A DNA stretch of 64,000 nucleotides from Leptolinea sp. UBA5366 (GTDB lineage: Bacteria; Chloroflexota; Anaerolineae; Anaerolineales; Anaerolineaceae), in contig DHPK01000026.1 in the NCBI GenBank assembly GCA_002407845.1, positions 1 to 64,000 of the forward strand, written 5' to 3'. The position numbers and the translations under genes were made by a program. The notes below the pieces were generated by a model, which had not been told where the DNA came from, searched no databases, and saw only the letters and a program-made list of their open reading frames with translations. This document shows, piece after piece, positions 25,838 through 35,112 of this stretch; position 1 is the stretch's first letter; each line of letters opens with the position of its first letter.

Positions 25838-26677
25838 TTATTCCGCAATGCCATACAAATCAACATAATATTGCAGTTTTTCAACAGCATCGTCCCATTC
25901 GAGCGCAATCTCCGCCGACAAACCGCCGACGAAAACCGTTTCTTCAGCCGAGCGATGCGCCTCATCTAAAGTCAGGTCATTCTTCAGGTACTCCATTGAA
26001 TAAGCAATTCTGTTCCCTGTGACCGCATCATAGGTGAAAAGGCTGACCATGCCAACGGCTCGACCCGGCGGAAGACCGTGCTGATTCAGCAACGGTTCGC
26101 CATGATGGGAATGTTCAACGCGAACATTCACAACGGACTGCCCGTCATCCTCCGTCGTTTCAGTCATCAAGATTGAATCGATGAATGGCAAACGCAATCG
26201 AATCTCTGAAAGATCGGCTGCGATCTGAGGAAATTGATTCAAGCCGGTTTCTGAGGCCATCGTTGGCATCATATATTCCAAAGCCTCGCCGCCACTCTTT
26301 TCCAATCCTTCCAATTCAGCCCGCATGCCCTCTCGCACAATCCAGCGCTGAACAATTTCATTTTGATCTGTCGTAATCAGCAGCAGATCATTGACCAGTT
26401 TTCCGTCCCGCATCTCAAACCAATGATCCTGATTCGAAAAATGATGCCCAGCCGGTCCGCCGGGCAGCGACTGTTTGGTCTCATGGTACCAGCCGTCCTG
26501 CTGCATCCAATATTGATTGACCATCAGCAAGTTTTCCATCTTTACCAGGATCACACTTCTGTCGGTTGTCAGTTTGACATTCAATTGCGGTCCGGTTTGT
26601 GCCTCTGTTTCAAAAAAGAAACAGCTGACAGCGAGTACAGCCGTCACAATACTGATTAATATCTTCTTTTTTCTCAT
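25838..26677 (-). CDS. Secreted protein of unknown function
   Basis: 279 residues. It starts with a lysine-rich n-region and hydrophobic core (MRKKKILISIVTAVLAVSCF) and a probable signal peptidase site near TEAQ. A cysteine at residue 19 is not in a clean lipobox. The rest is acidic and mostly beta-like, with no motif I recognise; it includes a histidine pair in RVEHSHHGEPLLNQHG. AAAGGAAA precedes the ATG. It is transcribed divergently from the WD40 protein, from an overlapping promoter pair, so the two may act in the same extracellular process. No function is proposed. Confidence 0.75.
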   Translation of the reverse strand: MRKKKILISIVTAVLAVSCFFFETEAQTGPQLNVKLTTDRSVILVKMENLLMVNQYWMQQDGWYHETKQSLPGGPAGHHFSNQDHWFEMRDGKLVNDLLLITTDQNEIVQRWIVREGMRAELEGLEKSGGEALEYMMPTMASETGLNQFPQIAADLSEIRLRLPFIDSILMTETTEDDGQSVVNVRVEHSHHGEPLLNQHGLPPGRAVGMVSLFTYDAVTGNRIAYSMEYLKNDLTLDEAHRSAEETVFVGGLSAEIALEWDDAVEKLQYYVDLYGIAE

Positions 26678-26735
26678 ATCGATTTCCTTTCAATGCCTTC
26701 TTCCAGATGAACAAAGAAGAAGGTTGGTTTTGTAC

Positions 26736-26769
26736 TTGACAGAATACCACTATATTAGTACACTGTCAA
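26736..26769. promoter_or_regulatory. Overlapping face-to-face promoter pair
   Basis: Plus strand: TTGACA at 26736-26741, 17 bases, TACACT at 26759-26764, toward the WD40 gene. Minus strand: TTGACA at 26769-26764, 17 bases, TATTCT at 26746-26741, toward the secreted-protein gene. Each -35 nearly coincides with the other's -10, so the region has the inverted repeat TTGACAG/CTGTCAA at its ends. The two promoters cannot both be occupied by polymerase at once. Confidence 0.7.
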
Positions 26770-26794
26770 CATAGGATTAAGAAGGAGGTCCATC

Positions 26795-28981
26795 ATGAAA
26801 ATAAATCGAAAGCTTTTAACGATCGCAGCACTCGCCGGGATGATTGCAGGGATGTTCCATTCAGTGCAGGCTCAAACCCCAGCGACAGTCGAACGCATGC
26901 TGATTGCTTCGGATGATTCCCATTCGATTAACGATCAGTTGGAAGTCCTCAGCCGGGAAAACATCTCACGCCTTGAATTGATCGGTCATTTCGGCGAAGG
27001 CGGGTTCAGCGAAGAACTGAGCCTTTCACCGGATGGGAAATGGCTGGCGGTTGCTGCCGACGGCGAGGCAGTCTTGTATGACGCCGAAAAAGGGGAACGG
27101 CTGGTTTTTTTTAACACTCCGACAGCCGTCCGTGCCATTGCAATTTCGCCGGACAGCCGAAGTCTGGCGCTAATCTACTGGGTCACTGACGGAGAAAGAT
27201 TTGACGGTTCCTTTAATATGGATATGAAAGACTTGTTGATTCCAAAAGCCGAACTGCGGGTTCTTTCGTTGCCGGACGGAGAAATTCAATATCAGATCCC
27301 CTTGACCGGGCGGGGCTGCGGCGATCAGATGGTTTGGAACCTGCAATACACTGCGGATGGGACCCGGCTCATTTTCCATGATCCTGGCAAAGCCGCAGTC
27401 AGCCCGCGCCTCAATGCGCTGTGCATGCTGGACAGCGCTGACGGCTCGCTGGTCAACAAAATAGATATCAAACCACCCTGGACGCTAAGAGATTATGCAC
27501 TCTCCGCCGACAGCAGCACAGCTTGGATCATGCTGAATGATCCAACGGCAGCGCGCGCGGCGAAAGAGGGAGAGACCCTCCCTGTCCAATACAAAATCCA
27601 AACTGTCAATTTAGCGGAGGGAACGCTCAGCGACTGGATCGCCTGGGAGACTACCGAATGGGCAGGGAACGATTTTCTGCGTCTGTCTCCGGATGAAAAA
27701 TGGTTGGCAGCCGGCTTTGGTCCTGTTCATCTATTCTCTACGGAGGACGGTAAGGAGGCGGCAGTTTTTTATGCCGATCCGATCTCCGCAGCCGCATTCT
27801 CATCGGATGGGAATTTTCTTTACCTAGGGGATGTCAACAGCAGATTTGTGGAAGTCAGCCTCCCGGGCATGGACTCTTCCCGCCAGATAAAGCTGGAAAC
27901 GGCAGCCGAAACTGTCGAGAATCCGTTCCAGCTGCTGGACCTGGCAATATCCGCTGACAGTTCAATCCTTTATGGATTACAAAACAGTTTCTTCGTCGAT
28001 AAACCAACATTTGTCCGCGCGATCCGGCTTGCGGATTTCGCAGAACTGTTCACCCTTTCCGGCAGAAACGCGACAGATCGAAAACCGCAACTCTCTGCCG
28101 ATGGCGATCAAATAACGTTGGGCGGATATGAAAATGGTGATATTCATCTTTATTCTGTTCGCGATGGAAATTTGATCACAACGTTAAAAGGTCATCAAGT
28201 AACTGTGAACGCTCAGGCAGTTTCTAAGGACAGCAACCGTCTGGCAAGCGGTGCCCAAGACGGTTCGATCCGAATTTGGAATTTATCATCTGGAGAATCC
28301 TTGCTCGAAATCGCAGGGCACGCAAAAGAAGTCTGGGCGCTGGCTTTCCTGAACGATGATGAGCAATTGGCATCGATCGGCAGGGATGGCACCCTGCGCA
28401 TTTGGGATCCGCTGACCGGTGCACAGTTGGCAGCTTATGAAACCGGCACAGTCGCCTGGCAAGTGAACGACCTGATTCCGTCAACAAGCGGCGAATTCGT
28501 CTACGTCTCCTCCGGCTGCCCTTATCCCCAGACCTGCATGGCAGGCGGAATGGGAGATCTCCGAAAGATTGATATTCGAACCGGTCAGATCACCCGTCTG
28601 CTTCCCTTTTCGGTCAATGAAATCAGGTTTTCTGCCGACCAGAGCCGTTTTTGTCTGGAAGGGTATCGCCCGCAGCTCGACACACTGGTGCATTGCGGCA
28701 CGGTTGAAGCCAATGGCGATTTACAAATTTCACATGGAATCTATTCCCCTGATGAGCACAGTCTATTCAATGCCGCACTCAGTCAGAGCGGAGACGTTCT
28801 CATCAGCGGCAGCGGTTTCGGACTGTACATGATTGACGCAGCCAACGGTGCCGTACTGGATACGTTGCTAAATGAATTCCATCGCCCGAACCATGGCTCT
28901 ATGCAAATTGTTTCGGATGGAAAAATATTAGTCTTATCAAATGGCGGAATCAGTTCGCTCTTCGGAGTGCCTACCCGCTGA
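26795..28981 (+). CDS. Secreted WD40-repeat (beta-propeller) protein
   Basis: 728 residues with a signal peptide (MKINRKLLTIAALAGMIAGM, likely cleaved near SVQAQ). Repeated blades with LSPDGKWLA, ISPDSRSLA, SADSS and similar turns run through the whole mature part. The clearest WD40 repeats are near residues 465-555, where GSIRIWNLSSG and GTLRIWDPLTG end successive blades beginning GHQ and GHA. It is probably a scaffold or binding propeller outside the membrane, with no catalytic motif seen. GGAGG lies 6 bases before the ATG. It shares a promoter region with the divergent secreted protein. Confidence 0.88.
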   Translation: MKINRKLLTIAALAGMIAGMFHSVQAQTPATVERMLIASDDSHSINDQLEVLSRENISRLELIGHFGEGGFSEELSLSPDGKWLAVAADGEAVLYDAEKGERLVFFNTPTAVRAIAISPDSRSLALIYWVTDGERFDGSFNMDMKDLLIPKAELRVLSLPDGEIQYQIPLTGRGCGDQMVWNLQYTADGTRLIFHDPGKAAVSPRLNALCMLDSADGSLVNKIDIKPPWTLRDYALSADSSTAWIMLNDPTAARAAKEGETLPVQYKIQTVNLAEGTLSDWIAWETTEWAGNDFLRLSPDEKWLAAGFGPVHLFSTEDGKEAAVFYADPISAAAFSSDGNFLYLGDVNSRFVEVSLPGMDSSRQIKLETAAETVENPFQLLDLAISADSSILYGLQNSFFVDKPTFVRAIRLADFAELFTLSGRNATDRKPQLSADGDQITLGGYENGDIHLYSVRDGNLITTLKGHQVTVNAQAVSKDSNRLASGAQDGSIRIWNLSSGESLLEIAGHAKEVWALAFLNDDEQLASIGRDGTLRIWDPLTGAQLAAYETGTVAWQVNDLIPSTSGEFVYVSSGCPYPQTCMAGGMGDLRKIDIRTGQITRLLPFSVNEIRFSADQSRFCLEGYRPQLDTLVHCGTVEANGDLQISHGIYSPDEHSLFNAALSQSGDVLISGSGFGLYMIDAANGAVLDTLLNEFHRPNHGSMQIVSDGKILVLSNGGISSLFGVPTR

Positions 28982-28995
28982 CAGTTTCGGATTTT

Positions 28996-29045
28996 CAAGA
29001 ATCGGAACAGAAGAACGAGTAAAATAAATCATGCTCCGATTCTTG
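28996..29045. promoter_or_regulatory. 11-bp inverted repeat before the GntR/ABC operon
   Basis: CAAGAATCGGA (28996-29006) and its exact complement TCCGATTCTTG (29035-29045), separated by 28 bases that contain AT-rich promoter-like DNA, and ending 20 bases before the GntR start. It could be the regulator's operator or a loose hairpin ending the WD40 transcript. The spacing favours an operator pair, which is inference. Confidence 0.5.
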
Positions 29046-29065
29046 GACACAGCAGGATAAACTGA

Positions 29066-29494
29066 ATGATTGATCATATCTTCGACGAAAAACAACCCAT
29101 CTATCTGCAGATCGTGCAGCGGATTCACTCAAAAATTCTGCGCGGCGATTATCAACCGGGGGAAAAACTGCCCTCGGTTATTGAAGCTGCAATGGTTTAC
29201 AAAGTGAATCACAACACGATTGCCCGCGCCTACACGGAACTGATCCGCTCCGGCGTTGCAGAGGTCCGGCGCGGGGAAGGAACGTTTGTCACGCAGGATG
29301 AGAAAATGCTTCAAAAGTTGAAAGTTTCGCTGCGTGATTCGGTCATTCGATCCTTCCTGAATGAAATGAAGGCGATGGGAAACTCGTTTGAAGAAGTGCT
29401 GGATTTGCTGCAGCAGGCCGCTGTATCCTCCAGCCCGCCGGTTTTTGAAGAGGAGAACAACAAAGATGAAAGTGAGCTTCACGGAAGAACTTAA
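29066..29494 (+). CDS. GntR-family transcriptional regulator, YtrA subfamily
   Basis: 142 residues. The N-terminal winged helix has the GntR pattern YLQIVQRIHSKILRGDYQPG then EKLPSV, with VNHNTIARAYTELIRSGVAE as recognition helix and GEGTFV as wing. Only a short C-terminal helix pair follows, which defines the YtrA type. These regulators commonly repress the ABC transporter genes next to them, and here the first permease gene overlaps the 3' end by 29 bases. Confidence 0.92.
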   Translation: MIDHIFDEKQPIYLQIVQRIHSKILRGDYQPGEKLPSVIEAAMVYKVNHNTIARAYTELIRSGVAEVRRGEGTFVTQDEKMLQKLKVSLRDSVIRSFLNEMKAMGNSFEEVLDLLQQAAVSSSPPVFEEENNKDESELHGRT

Positions 29495-30266
29495 GGAATC
29501 GATTCGATCCAAACGGTTCCTGGCTGCAGTGTTGATCGGGGGGCTTTTCCTCGCTTTTGGAACTTTCCGCATGCTGAGCGAACGCAGCTGGATTCCAGAG
29601 GGATTTGTATTTGCCGACCTATGGTTTTTCGCTTATACCAGCAGCTATTTCGCCTACGCATTGCCGCTCATCGCCATTATCCCGAGCGCTGATACGCTGT
29701 TGTTAGAGCGTGAAGAAGGTTTTTTCAGATTGCGTGTGTTTCGGTCGGAGTTCAGGCGGACACTGACCGCGAAATTGCTGGCAAATGCCATCGCAGGGGC
29801 ACTGGCAATCGGATTACCCTTACTGTTGCTTTATCTGGCAGCCAATTTGATCGCCCCGCGCCAGACCATCCCGCTGACCGAATGGGAAGCAACCATATCC
29901 GGCCGGCCATACGGAATACTTTATGAACCATTTCTGCGCCGTCCGGATGGGATAATTCTTTTATTAACCGGAGCTGCCAGCCTGATGGGCGCACTCTATG
30001 CGACCTTTGGCATGGCGCTCTCTTTCGCAATTCCCAACCGTTATTTAGTCTGGGCGCTTCCCGTTTCTTTTTTCCTGCTTTTCGAATTTATTTCTGTAAA
30101 AACAAATCTTTTAGGAATAAACTGGTCGCCAATTTCAGCTTTGTATGCAAGTACCTGGAATTATTCCACGGATGTGACCGCCTTTTTCCGCCATCCGCTG
30201 CTCGTCGCCTGTCTGATCTCCGCGTTAATTTTCTTGTTTGGCAGACGCCAGCGGCTGATAAATTGA
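29466..30266 (+). CDS. ABC transporter membrane protein (first of two)
   Basis: 266 residues from ATG 29466, where GAGGAGAAC supplies a binding site. Codons upstream of it are inside the regulator gene. About six hydrophobic segments are visible (for example FLAAVLIGGLFLAFG and the final LLVACLISALIFLFG). It resembles ABC-2 type permeases of YtrC/D kind. It is probably half of a heterodimeric exporter with the next gene. The substrate is unknown. Confidence 0.82.
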   Translation: MKVSFTEELKESIRSKRFLAAVLIGGLFLAFGTFRMLSERSWIPEGFVFADLWFFAYTSSYFAYALPLIAIIPSADTLLLEREEGFFRLRVFRSEFRRTLTAKLLANAIAGALAIGLPLLLLYLAANLIAPRQTIPLTEWEATISGRPYGILYEPFLRRPDGIILLLTGAASLMGALYATFGMALSFAIPNRYLVWALPVSFFLLFEFISVKTNLLGINWSPISALYASTWNYSTDVTAFFRHPLLVACLISALIFLFGRRQRLIN

Positions 30267-30276
30267 GAGGGAAAAG

Positions 30277-31167
30277 ATGAAATTCTTAAACATGTTCAAA
30301 TATCAAGTCCGGCAGCTGCTTTTCCGTCCACGCTGGCTGTTAATGCTGCCCGTGTTTGGCTTTATCGCATACCTGCTGACGAATGCATTGACGGTTGAAA
30401 ATTACCCTTTCATTGTGAGCACCGCCCCCGCCTTTGGTGTTGCTGCGCCCGATGCGCCTTATTTCAATGCCTGGGACGCCTTGTTTATCGCATTCGGAAA
30501 CGCGGAATACATGACCTTTGCAATCGTCAATTTATTCCTGCTGCTGGTCATTGACTCCCTGCCCGAAAGTGATTTCGGCCAGCTGGCGATGATCCGGCTG
30601 GGGTCAAGAAAGCAATGGTGGCTGGCAAAAACACTCTCGCTGCTCGCTGCTGCCATCTTTTACGTGTTCTCCGCCATGCTGATCGTGCTGCTCTTCGGCA
30701 GCATTCGGCTGGGATTCGACTGGAACTGGAGTCTGTACGCCGATTATGGCGCGAACATTTTGGTGCCGAACCTGAATCAGATGACCTGGCATCCTCCCAT
30801 CGCGCTGGCGTTGGTCGCATTCGGATTGTGCACCCTCGGATTCTGGGGGTTAGGCATGCTGATGCAAGTCGTGACGCTGATCAGCCGTAAAGGACTGCTG
30901 GGATATCTGATTGCAATGCTGTTCATGATCGGCGGACTTGGCGCCAGCAGCGCTTTGATCAACGTGCCGACCTGGCAGCGGTTAATCCCGCCCATCCGCA
31001 ACTTAATTTTGACGCACTGGCCGTTCCCTTTCCGTCAGGTTCCTATCTGGTGGTCCTTTCTTTACTGGATAATCTGGCTGACCATTCTGTTTCTTTCGGG
31101 ATTACGGCTCAGTCAAAAGACCGACTTGCTTTCGAGTCATCAACTTAAAGAGGAAACCCTGCTATGA
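30277..31167 (+). CDS. ABC transporter membrane protein (second of two)
   Basis: 296 residues and about six membrane segments, beginning with a positive, amphipathic N-terminus (MKFLNMFKYQVRQLLFRPRW). Hydrophobic segments include LFLLLVIDSL, FYVFSAMLIVLLFG and LIAMLFMIGGLGAS. It starts 10 bases after the first permease and overlaps the ATPase start by 4 bases. Likely partner of the preceding permease; ABC-2 type by context. Confidence 0.8.
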   Translation: MKFLNMFKYQVRQLLFRPRWLLMLPVFGFIAYLLTNALTVENYPFIVSTAPAFGVAAPDAPYFNAWDALFIAFGNAEYMTFAIVNLFLLLVIDSLPESDFGQLAMIRLGSRKQWWLAKTLSLLAAAIFYVFSAMLIVLLFGSIRLGFDWNWSLYADYGANILVPNLNQMTWHPPIALALVAFGLCTLGFWGLGMLMQVVTLISRKGLLGYLIAMLFMIGGLGASSALINVPTWQRLIPPIRNLILTHWPFPFRQVPIWWSFLYWIIWLTILFLSGLRLSQKTDLLSSHQLKEETLL

Positions 31168-31853
31168 ACAACCAGTCACAGGAAACCGTGCTGCAAGTCA
31201 GCAATTTATCAAAAGCTTTTGGAAAGAAGACTGTATTGAACGGAGTCCATCTTGACCTTCCTCGAGGAAAAATCTATGGCATCACCGGCAAAAACGGCTC
31301 TGGGAAATCCGTGCTGCTGCGGACGCTCAGCGGGCTGGTTCAGCCTGACAAAGGCGAGATCAAATGGTTTGGGCAGAAACTCGGTGAAGCATTCGAATTT
31401 CCGCCGCAGACTGGAATCCTGATCGACAGCCCGGGATTCCTGCGCGGGAAGTCTGCCTTGAATAATCTCGAAATTCTGGCAAAGATCAGCCAAAAAGCTG
31501 ACTCGGCACGCATCCGCGAAGTCCTGACAATCTGCAGGCTTGATCCAGCTGACAGCCGGCCGGTGCGCACATTTTCAAGCGGCATGCTGCAGCGGCTCTA
31601 TCTGGCGCAGGCGCTGCTGGAAGACCCGGAAATCCTGCTCTTGGACGAGCCGACCAATACTCTTGACGTTGACGGTCAGCGTGAAATTTATGCATATCTG
31701 GTTGAATTGAACGCTCAGGGAAAGACGATCCTGCTCACCAGCAACTACCCTGATGAACTGAAAATCTTGTGTGATCAGGTTTTCAGGCTGACAGAAGGGA
31801 AGCTGATTCCCTATCAATTTTCTGAAACAGGTGTTTATCAAGCCGAAGAATAA
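31164..31853 (+). CDS. ABC transporter ATP-binding protein
   Basis: 229 residues. Walker A GKNGSGKS at 42-49, signature FSSGMLQRL, Walker B ILLLDEPTNTLD and a switch region TILLTSNYPDE, in which the usual His is replaced by Asn. It energises the two-permease exporter encoded just before it. With the YtrA-type regulator the set resembles the cell-envelope-stress or bacitracin-type ABC operons of Gram-positives, which is only an analogy. Confidence 0.93.
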   Translation: MNNQSQETVLQVSNLSKAFGKKTVLNGVHLDLPRGKIYGITGKNGSGKSVLLRTLSGLVQPDKGEIKWFGQKLGEAFEFPPQTGILIDSPGFLRGKSALNNLEILAKISQKADSARIREVLTICRLDPADSRPVRTFSSGMLQRLYLAQALLEDPEILLLDEPTNTLDVDGQREIYAYLVELNAQGKTILLTSNYPDELKILCDQVFRLTEGKLIPYQFSETGVYQAEE

Positions 31854-31869
31854 ATCAAATCCCAGCCCA

Positions 31870-31906
31870 AAACCGACGGTAAAGATTGAGACTTTACCGT
31901 CGGTTT
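31870..31906 (+). terminator. Rho-independent terminator of the ABC operon
   Basis: A perfect 15-bp stem (AAACCGACGGTAAAG with CTTTACCGTCGGTTT) around a 7-base loop, then GTTTTAATATT, 17 bases after the ATPase stop. Confidence 0.9.
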
Positions 31907-32070
31907 GTTTTAATATTACAAGAAATTTATCTATTCTTAAGGTAATCAATCATTAATCCTTATACAATTTGGACGGAAAAATCGTGTATCATTGTTTTCG
32001 GACTGTTCCCTGAACATCTGGGAAACCGGACGAACGGTCTGGAAATAAACAAAATAGGAAAATATTAAAA

Positions 32071-34239
32071 ATGAGCTCTAATACGATAAAAAGTGAAGTT
32101 CCGACTGCAACCAGTCTGCCGAAACGAATTGAACGCCTGAATGACCTCGCATACAACCTTTGGTGGTCATGGAATCCGGAAGCAATCAATCTGTTTGCCC
32201 GGATCGATCCAGTGCTGTGGGACAGTGTTTCACATAACCCTGTCGCACTGCTGCAGCAGGTATCGCGCGCGCAGCTGAATCAGGTTGCCAACGAGAAACT
32301 CTATCTTGATCATTACGACCGCATGGTTGCCGCCTTCGATTCTTACATGAATGAAAAGGAAACCTGGTTCGTAAAAAATTACCCAAATCTTAACGGGAAA
32401 TCAATCACCTATCTTTCCTTTGAATTCGGTCTGCATGAATCCATCCCTGCATATGCCGGCGGTCTGGGCATTCTGGCGGGCGATCATCTGAAAGAATCCA
32501 GCGACATGGGCTTGCCGCTCAATGCGATCGGTTTCATCTATAACCAAGGTTATTTTGTGCAGAAGATTTCCGAGGACGGCTGGCAGGAAACTTCCAACTT
32601 CTACCTCGATTTTGACAAAATGCCGATGATTCCGCTGATGGATGATCAGGACAAACCAGTTCTGATTTCCGTTCAGCTTCCCGGCAGAGAAATCAAAGCG
32701 CGGGTCTGGAAAATCCAGGTCGGACGCATTTCACTCTATCTGCTGGACACGAATATTCCGGAAAACTCCTCATTCGATCAGCAGCTGACCGCAAAACTCT
32801 ACACCTCAGATCTCGAAACCCGCATTTCTCAGGAAATTCTGCTGGGAATCGGCGGTGTGCGCGTGATGCGCCGGCTTGAGATCGACCCGACCGTCTGGCA
32901 CATGAATGAAGGGCACGCAGCCTTTTTGTCAGTCGAACGCATCGCTGAACTTGTCCGCGAAGGTAAAACTTTTTCCGAAGCGGCAGAAATCGTGCGCAAG
33001 GGCAATGTCTTTACAACACACACGCCAGTTCCTGCCGGCAATGATAAATTCCCGGTCTGGCTCGTTGAAAAATACTTCAGTCAGATTTGGCCTGAACTCG
33101 GTCTGACCCGCGAACAGTTTATCGATCTGGCAAAAGAAGCCAGCCCGTATGGCGATCAGTTCACAATGCCGATTTTGGCGCTGCGCCTTTCAGACCATTG
33201 CAATGGCGTGTCTGAACTGCATGGCATGGTCTCCCGAAAAATGTGGCACTTCCTCTGGCCAGATCGCAAAGAAGAAGACGTGCCGATCACTCATATCACC
33301 AACGGTGTCCACACGTTCAGCTGGCTTTCACGCCGGATGGGCATTCTTTTTGATCAATATCTGGGAACAGAATGGCGCGAAAATCCGGACAATCCGGAAA
33401 TTTGGGAAAAGGTTTACAGCATTCCTGACGCTGAATTCTGGGCAGTCAAACGCCATCAGAAACGAAAACTGATGCGGTTTATCAACGACAAAGCTCGCCA
33501 GCAGTGGTTATCCGGGTCGGTCCATCCGGTCCAGTCCGCTGCCTCTGGCGTGTTCATGGATGCGGACGCTTTAACAATCGGATTCGCGCGCCGCTTCCCG
33601 ACTTACAAGCGCGGTTATCTGCTGCTGCATGACTACGAGCGGCTGCTGCGCATTCTGAATAACGTCGACGCACCGGTTCAGATTCTCTTTTCCGGCAAGG
33701 CGCACCCGGCAGATGAACCCGGCAAACTGATCGTTCAGCAGCTCTACCGCGCAATTAAAGATCATCGCACCGGCGGACGGCTGGCATTCCTCGAAAATTA
33801 TGACATGGACATCGCCCGCCATCTGGTTCAGGGCGTTGACATCTGGCTGAACACCCCGCGCCGCCCGAATGAAGCTTCCGGAACTTCAGGCATGAAAGCC
33901 GCAATGAATGGCGGTTTGAACTTCTCGATTCTGGACGGCTGGTGGCATGAAGGGTACAACGGAAAGAACGGCTGGGCAATTGGCGGAACGGAAGCCCTCG
34001 AATCAGTCGAACGGCAGGATGAATTCGACGCCTTGAGCTTATACGAAACGCTTGAAGACCAGATCGTCCCGCTGTATTACTCGAATCGTTCAGTCGCCGG
34101 TGTTCCGGCTGGCTGGATGGCGCGCGTGAAAGATGCCATCCGCACGCTCTCACCGCAGTTTTCAACCCGCCGCATGGTCAGCGATTATGTGCGCGACATG
34201 TACATCCCCGCAATAGAGAGTCAGCAAAAGAAATCCTAA
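32071..34239 (+). CDS. glgP: Alpha-glucan (glycogen) phosphorylase, short form
   Basis: 722 residues of the GT35 family. It releases glucose 1-phosphate from glycogen or maltodextrin using pyridoxal phosphate. The N-terminal domain RLNDLAYNLWWSWNPEA is that of the short bacterial and archaeal form, which lacks the long regulatory N-terminus. YLSFEFGLHESIPAYAGGLG binds the glucan/phosphate side and GTSGMKAAMNGG holds the PLP lysine. It is monocistronic: a terminator lies upstream and the next gene is 114 bases downstream. No other glycogen gene is in the window. Confidence 0.95.
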   Translation: MSSNTIKSEVPTATSLPKRIERLNDLAYNLWWSWNPEAINLFARIDPVLWDSVSHNPVALLQQVSRAQLNQVANEKLYLDHYDRMVAAFDSYMNEKETWFVKNYPNLNGKSITYLSFEFGLHESIPAYAGGLGILAGDHLKESSDMGLPLNAIGFIYNQGYFVQKISEDGWQETSNFYLDFDKMPMIPLMDDQDKPVLISVQLPGREIKARVWKIQVGRISLYLLDTNIPENSSFDQQLTAKLYTSDLETRISQEILLGIGGVRVMRRLEIDPTVWHMNEGHAAFLSVERIAELVREGKTFSEAAEIVRKGNVFTTHTPVPAGNDKFPVWLVEKYFSQIWPELGLTREQFIDLAKEASPYGDQFTMPILALRLSDHCNGVSELHGMVSRKMWHFLWPDRKEEDVPITHITNGVHTFSWLSRRMGILFDQYLGTEWRENPDNPEIWEKVYSIPDAEFWAVKRHQKRKLMRFINDKARQQWLSGSVHPVQSAASGVFMDADALTIGFARRFPTYKRGYLLLHDYERLLRILNNVDAPVQILFSGKAHPADEPGKLIVQQLYRAIKDHRTGGRLAFLENYDMDIARHLVQGVDIWLNTPRRPNEASGTSGMKAAMNGGLNFSILDGWWHEGYNGKNGWAIGGTEALESVERQDEFDALSLYETLEDQIVPLYYSNRSVAGVPAGWMARVKDAIRTLSPQFSTRRMVSDYVRDMYIPAIESQQKKS

Positions 34240-34353
34240 GTAGAATTAACAGGGAGTCTGTTTGATAGAGAATAGGCAGAATTTCTTCAGCAAAAGAAAA
34301 GCTGAAGAGATTCTGTTTGCTTGTTTGAAAGGTTAGATGAAAGAAAGGTATTT

Positions 34354-34884
34354 ATGGGTTTAGGTTTAACACAGCAAATCCTGTTAACAGGATTATCAAT
34401 TTTTATTTTACGAATTATCGACATGACGATGGACACACTGCGCGTTTTGTTTGTCGTCCGCGGTCGAAAACTGATCGTTTGGTGTCTCGGCATTCTGCAG
34501 TCAGCGATCTTTATTGTTGCAATCAGCAACGTGCTCAAAGGTGAAAACCATTGGTTCACAATCCTTGGCTATGCAGCCGGTTTCGCGACAGGCAACATCA
34601 TCGGGATGTTTATTGAAGAACGGCTGGCAATCGGGTTCCAGCGCATCACGATCATCACCCGAACCGATGGAGCCGAAATTGCTGCCGCGATTCGGAATGA
34701 GGGATACGGTGTGACCGAAATGTCAGGCAAGGGGAAAGACGGCGATGTCACCCTGATCAACATCAACGCAAAACGCAAGCAGGTTCGCGACGTTGAAATG
34801 ATCGCTCTGAAAATTGATCCGCATGCCTTCATCACAATCGATGATTTCAACCCGGTGAACCACAGCGGATACTGGCGCAAATAG
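34354..34884 (+). CDS. DUF2179/UPF0316-type membrane protein
   Basis: 176 residues from ATG 34354, with AAAGAAAGG upstream. A longer frame from a TTG has no support. Three N-terminal membrane segments (LTGLSIFILRIIDMTMDTLR, then LGILQSAIFIVAIS and AAGFATGNIIGMF) precede a soluble domain of about 75 residues, RITIITRTDGAEIAAAIRNE onward, the DUF2179 fold that is thought to bind a small ligand. No role is established. A hairpin follows. Confidence 0.85.
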   Translation: MGLGLTQQILLTGLSIFILRIIDMTMDTLRVLFVVRGRKLIVWCLGILQSAIFIVAISNVLKGENHWFTILGYAAGFATGNIIGMFIEERLAIGFQRITIITRTDGAEIAAAIRNEGYGVTEMSGKGKDGDVTLININAKRKQVRDVEMIALKIDPHAFITIDDFNPVNHSGYWRK

Positions 34885-34908
34885 TTATCACGCTGAATTA
34901 TTAAAAAG

Positions 34909-34934
34909 ATCAGCCATCCGTTTGGATGGCTGAT
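34909..34934 (+). terminator. Stem-loop after the DUF2179 gene
   Basis: ATCAGCCATCC pairs perfectly with GGATGGCTGAT around GTTT, followed by ATTCATTAATTT, a weak T tract. It lies 25 bases after the stop. Confidence 0.75.
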
Positions 34935-35112
34935 ATTCATTAATTTACAACCATGAAGGCTGCTCTTTGGCTCCCGCGACACCCCCTCCTTGGGAACCTA
35001 TTTATATTGATAAATAATAACATAATTAGATTGTTTATCAAGGTTAGCATTACATACGTCCACCGAATCAGGAGTTTTGTAACCTTTAATCTAATTCCCG
35101 AATAATGAGATC

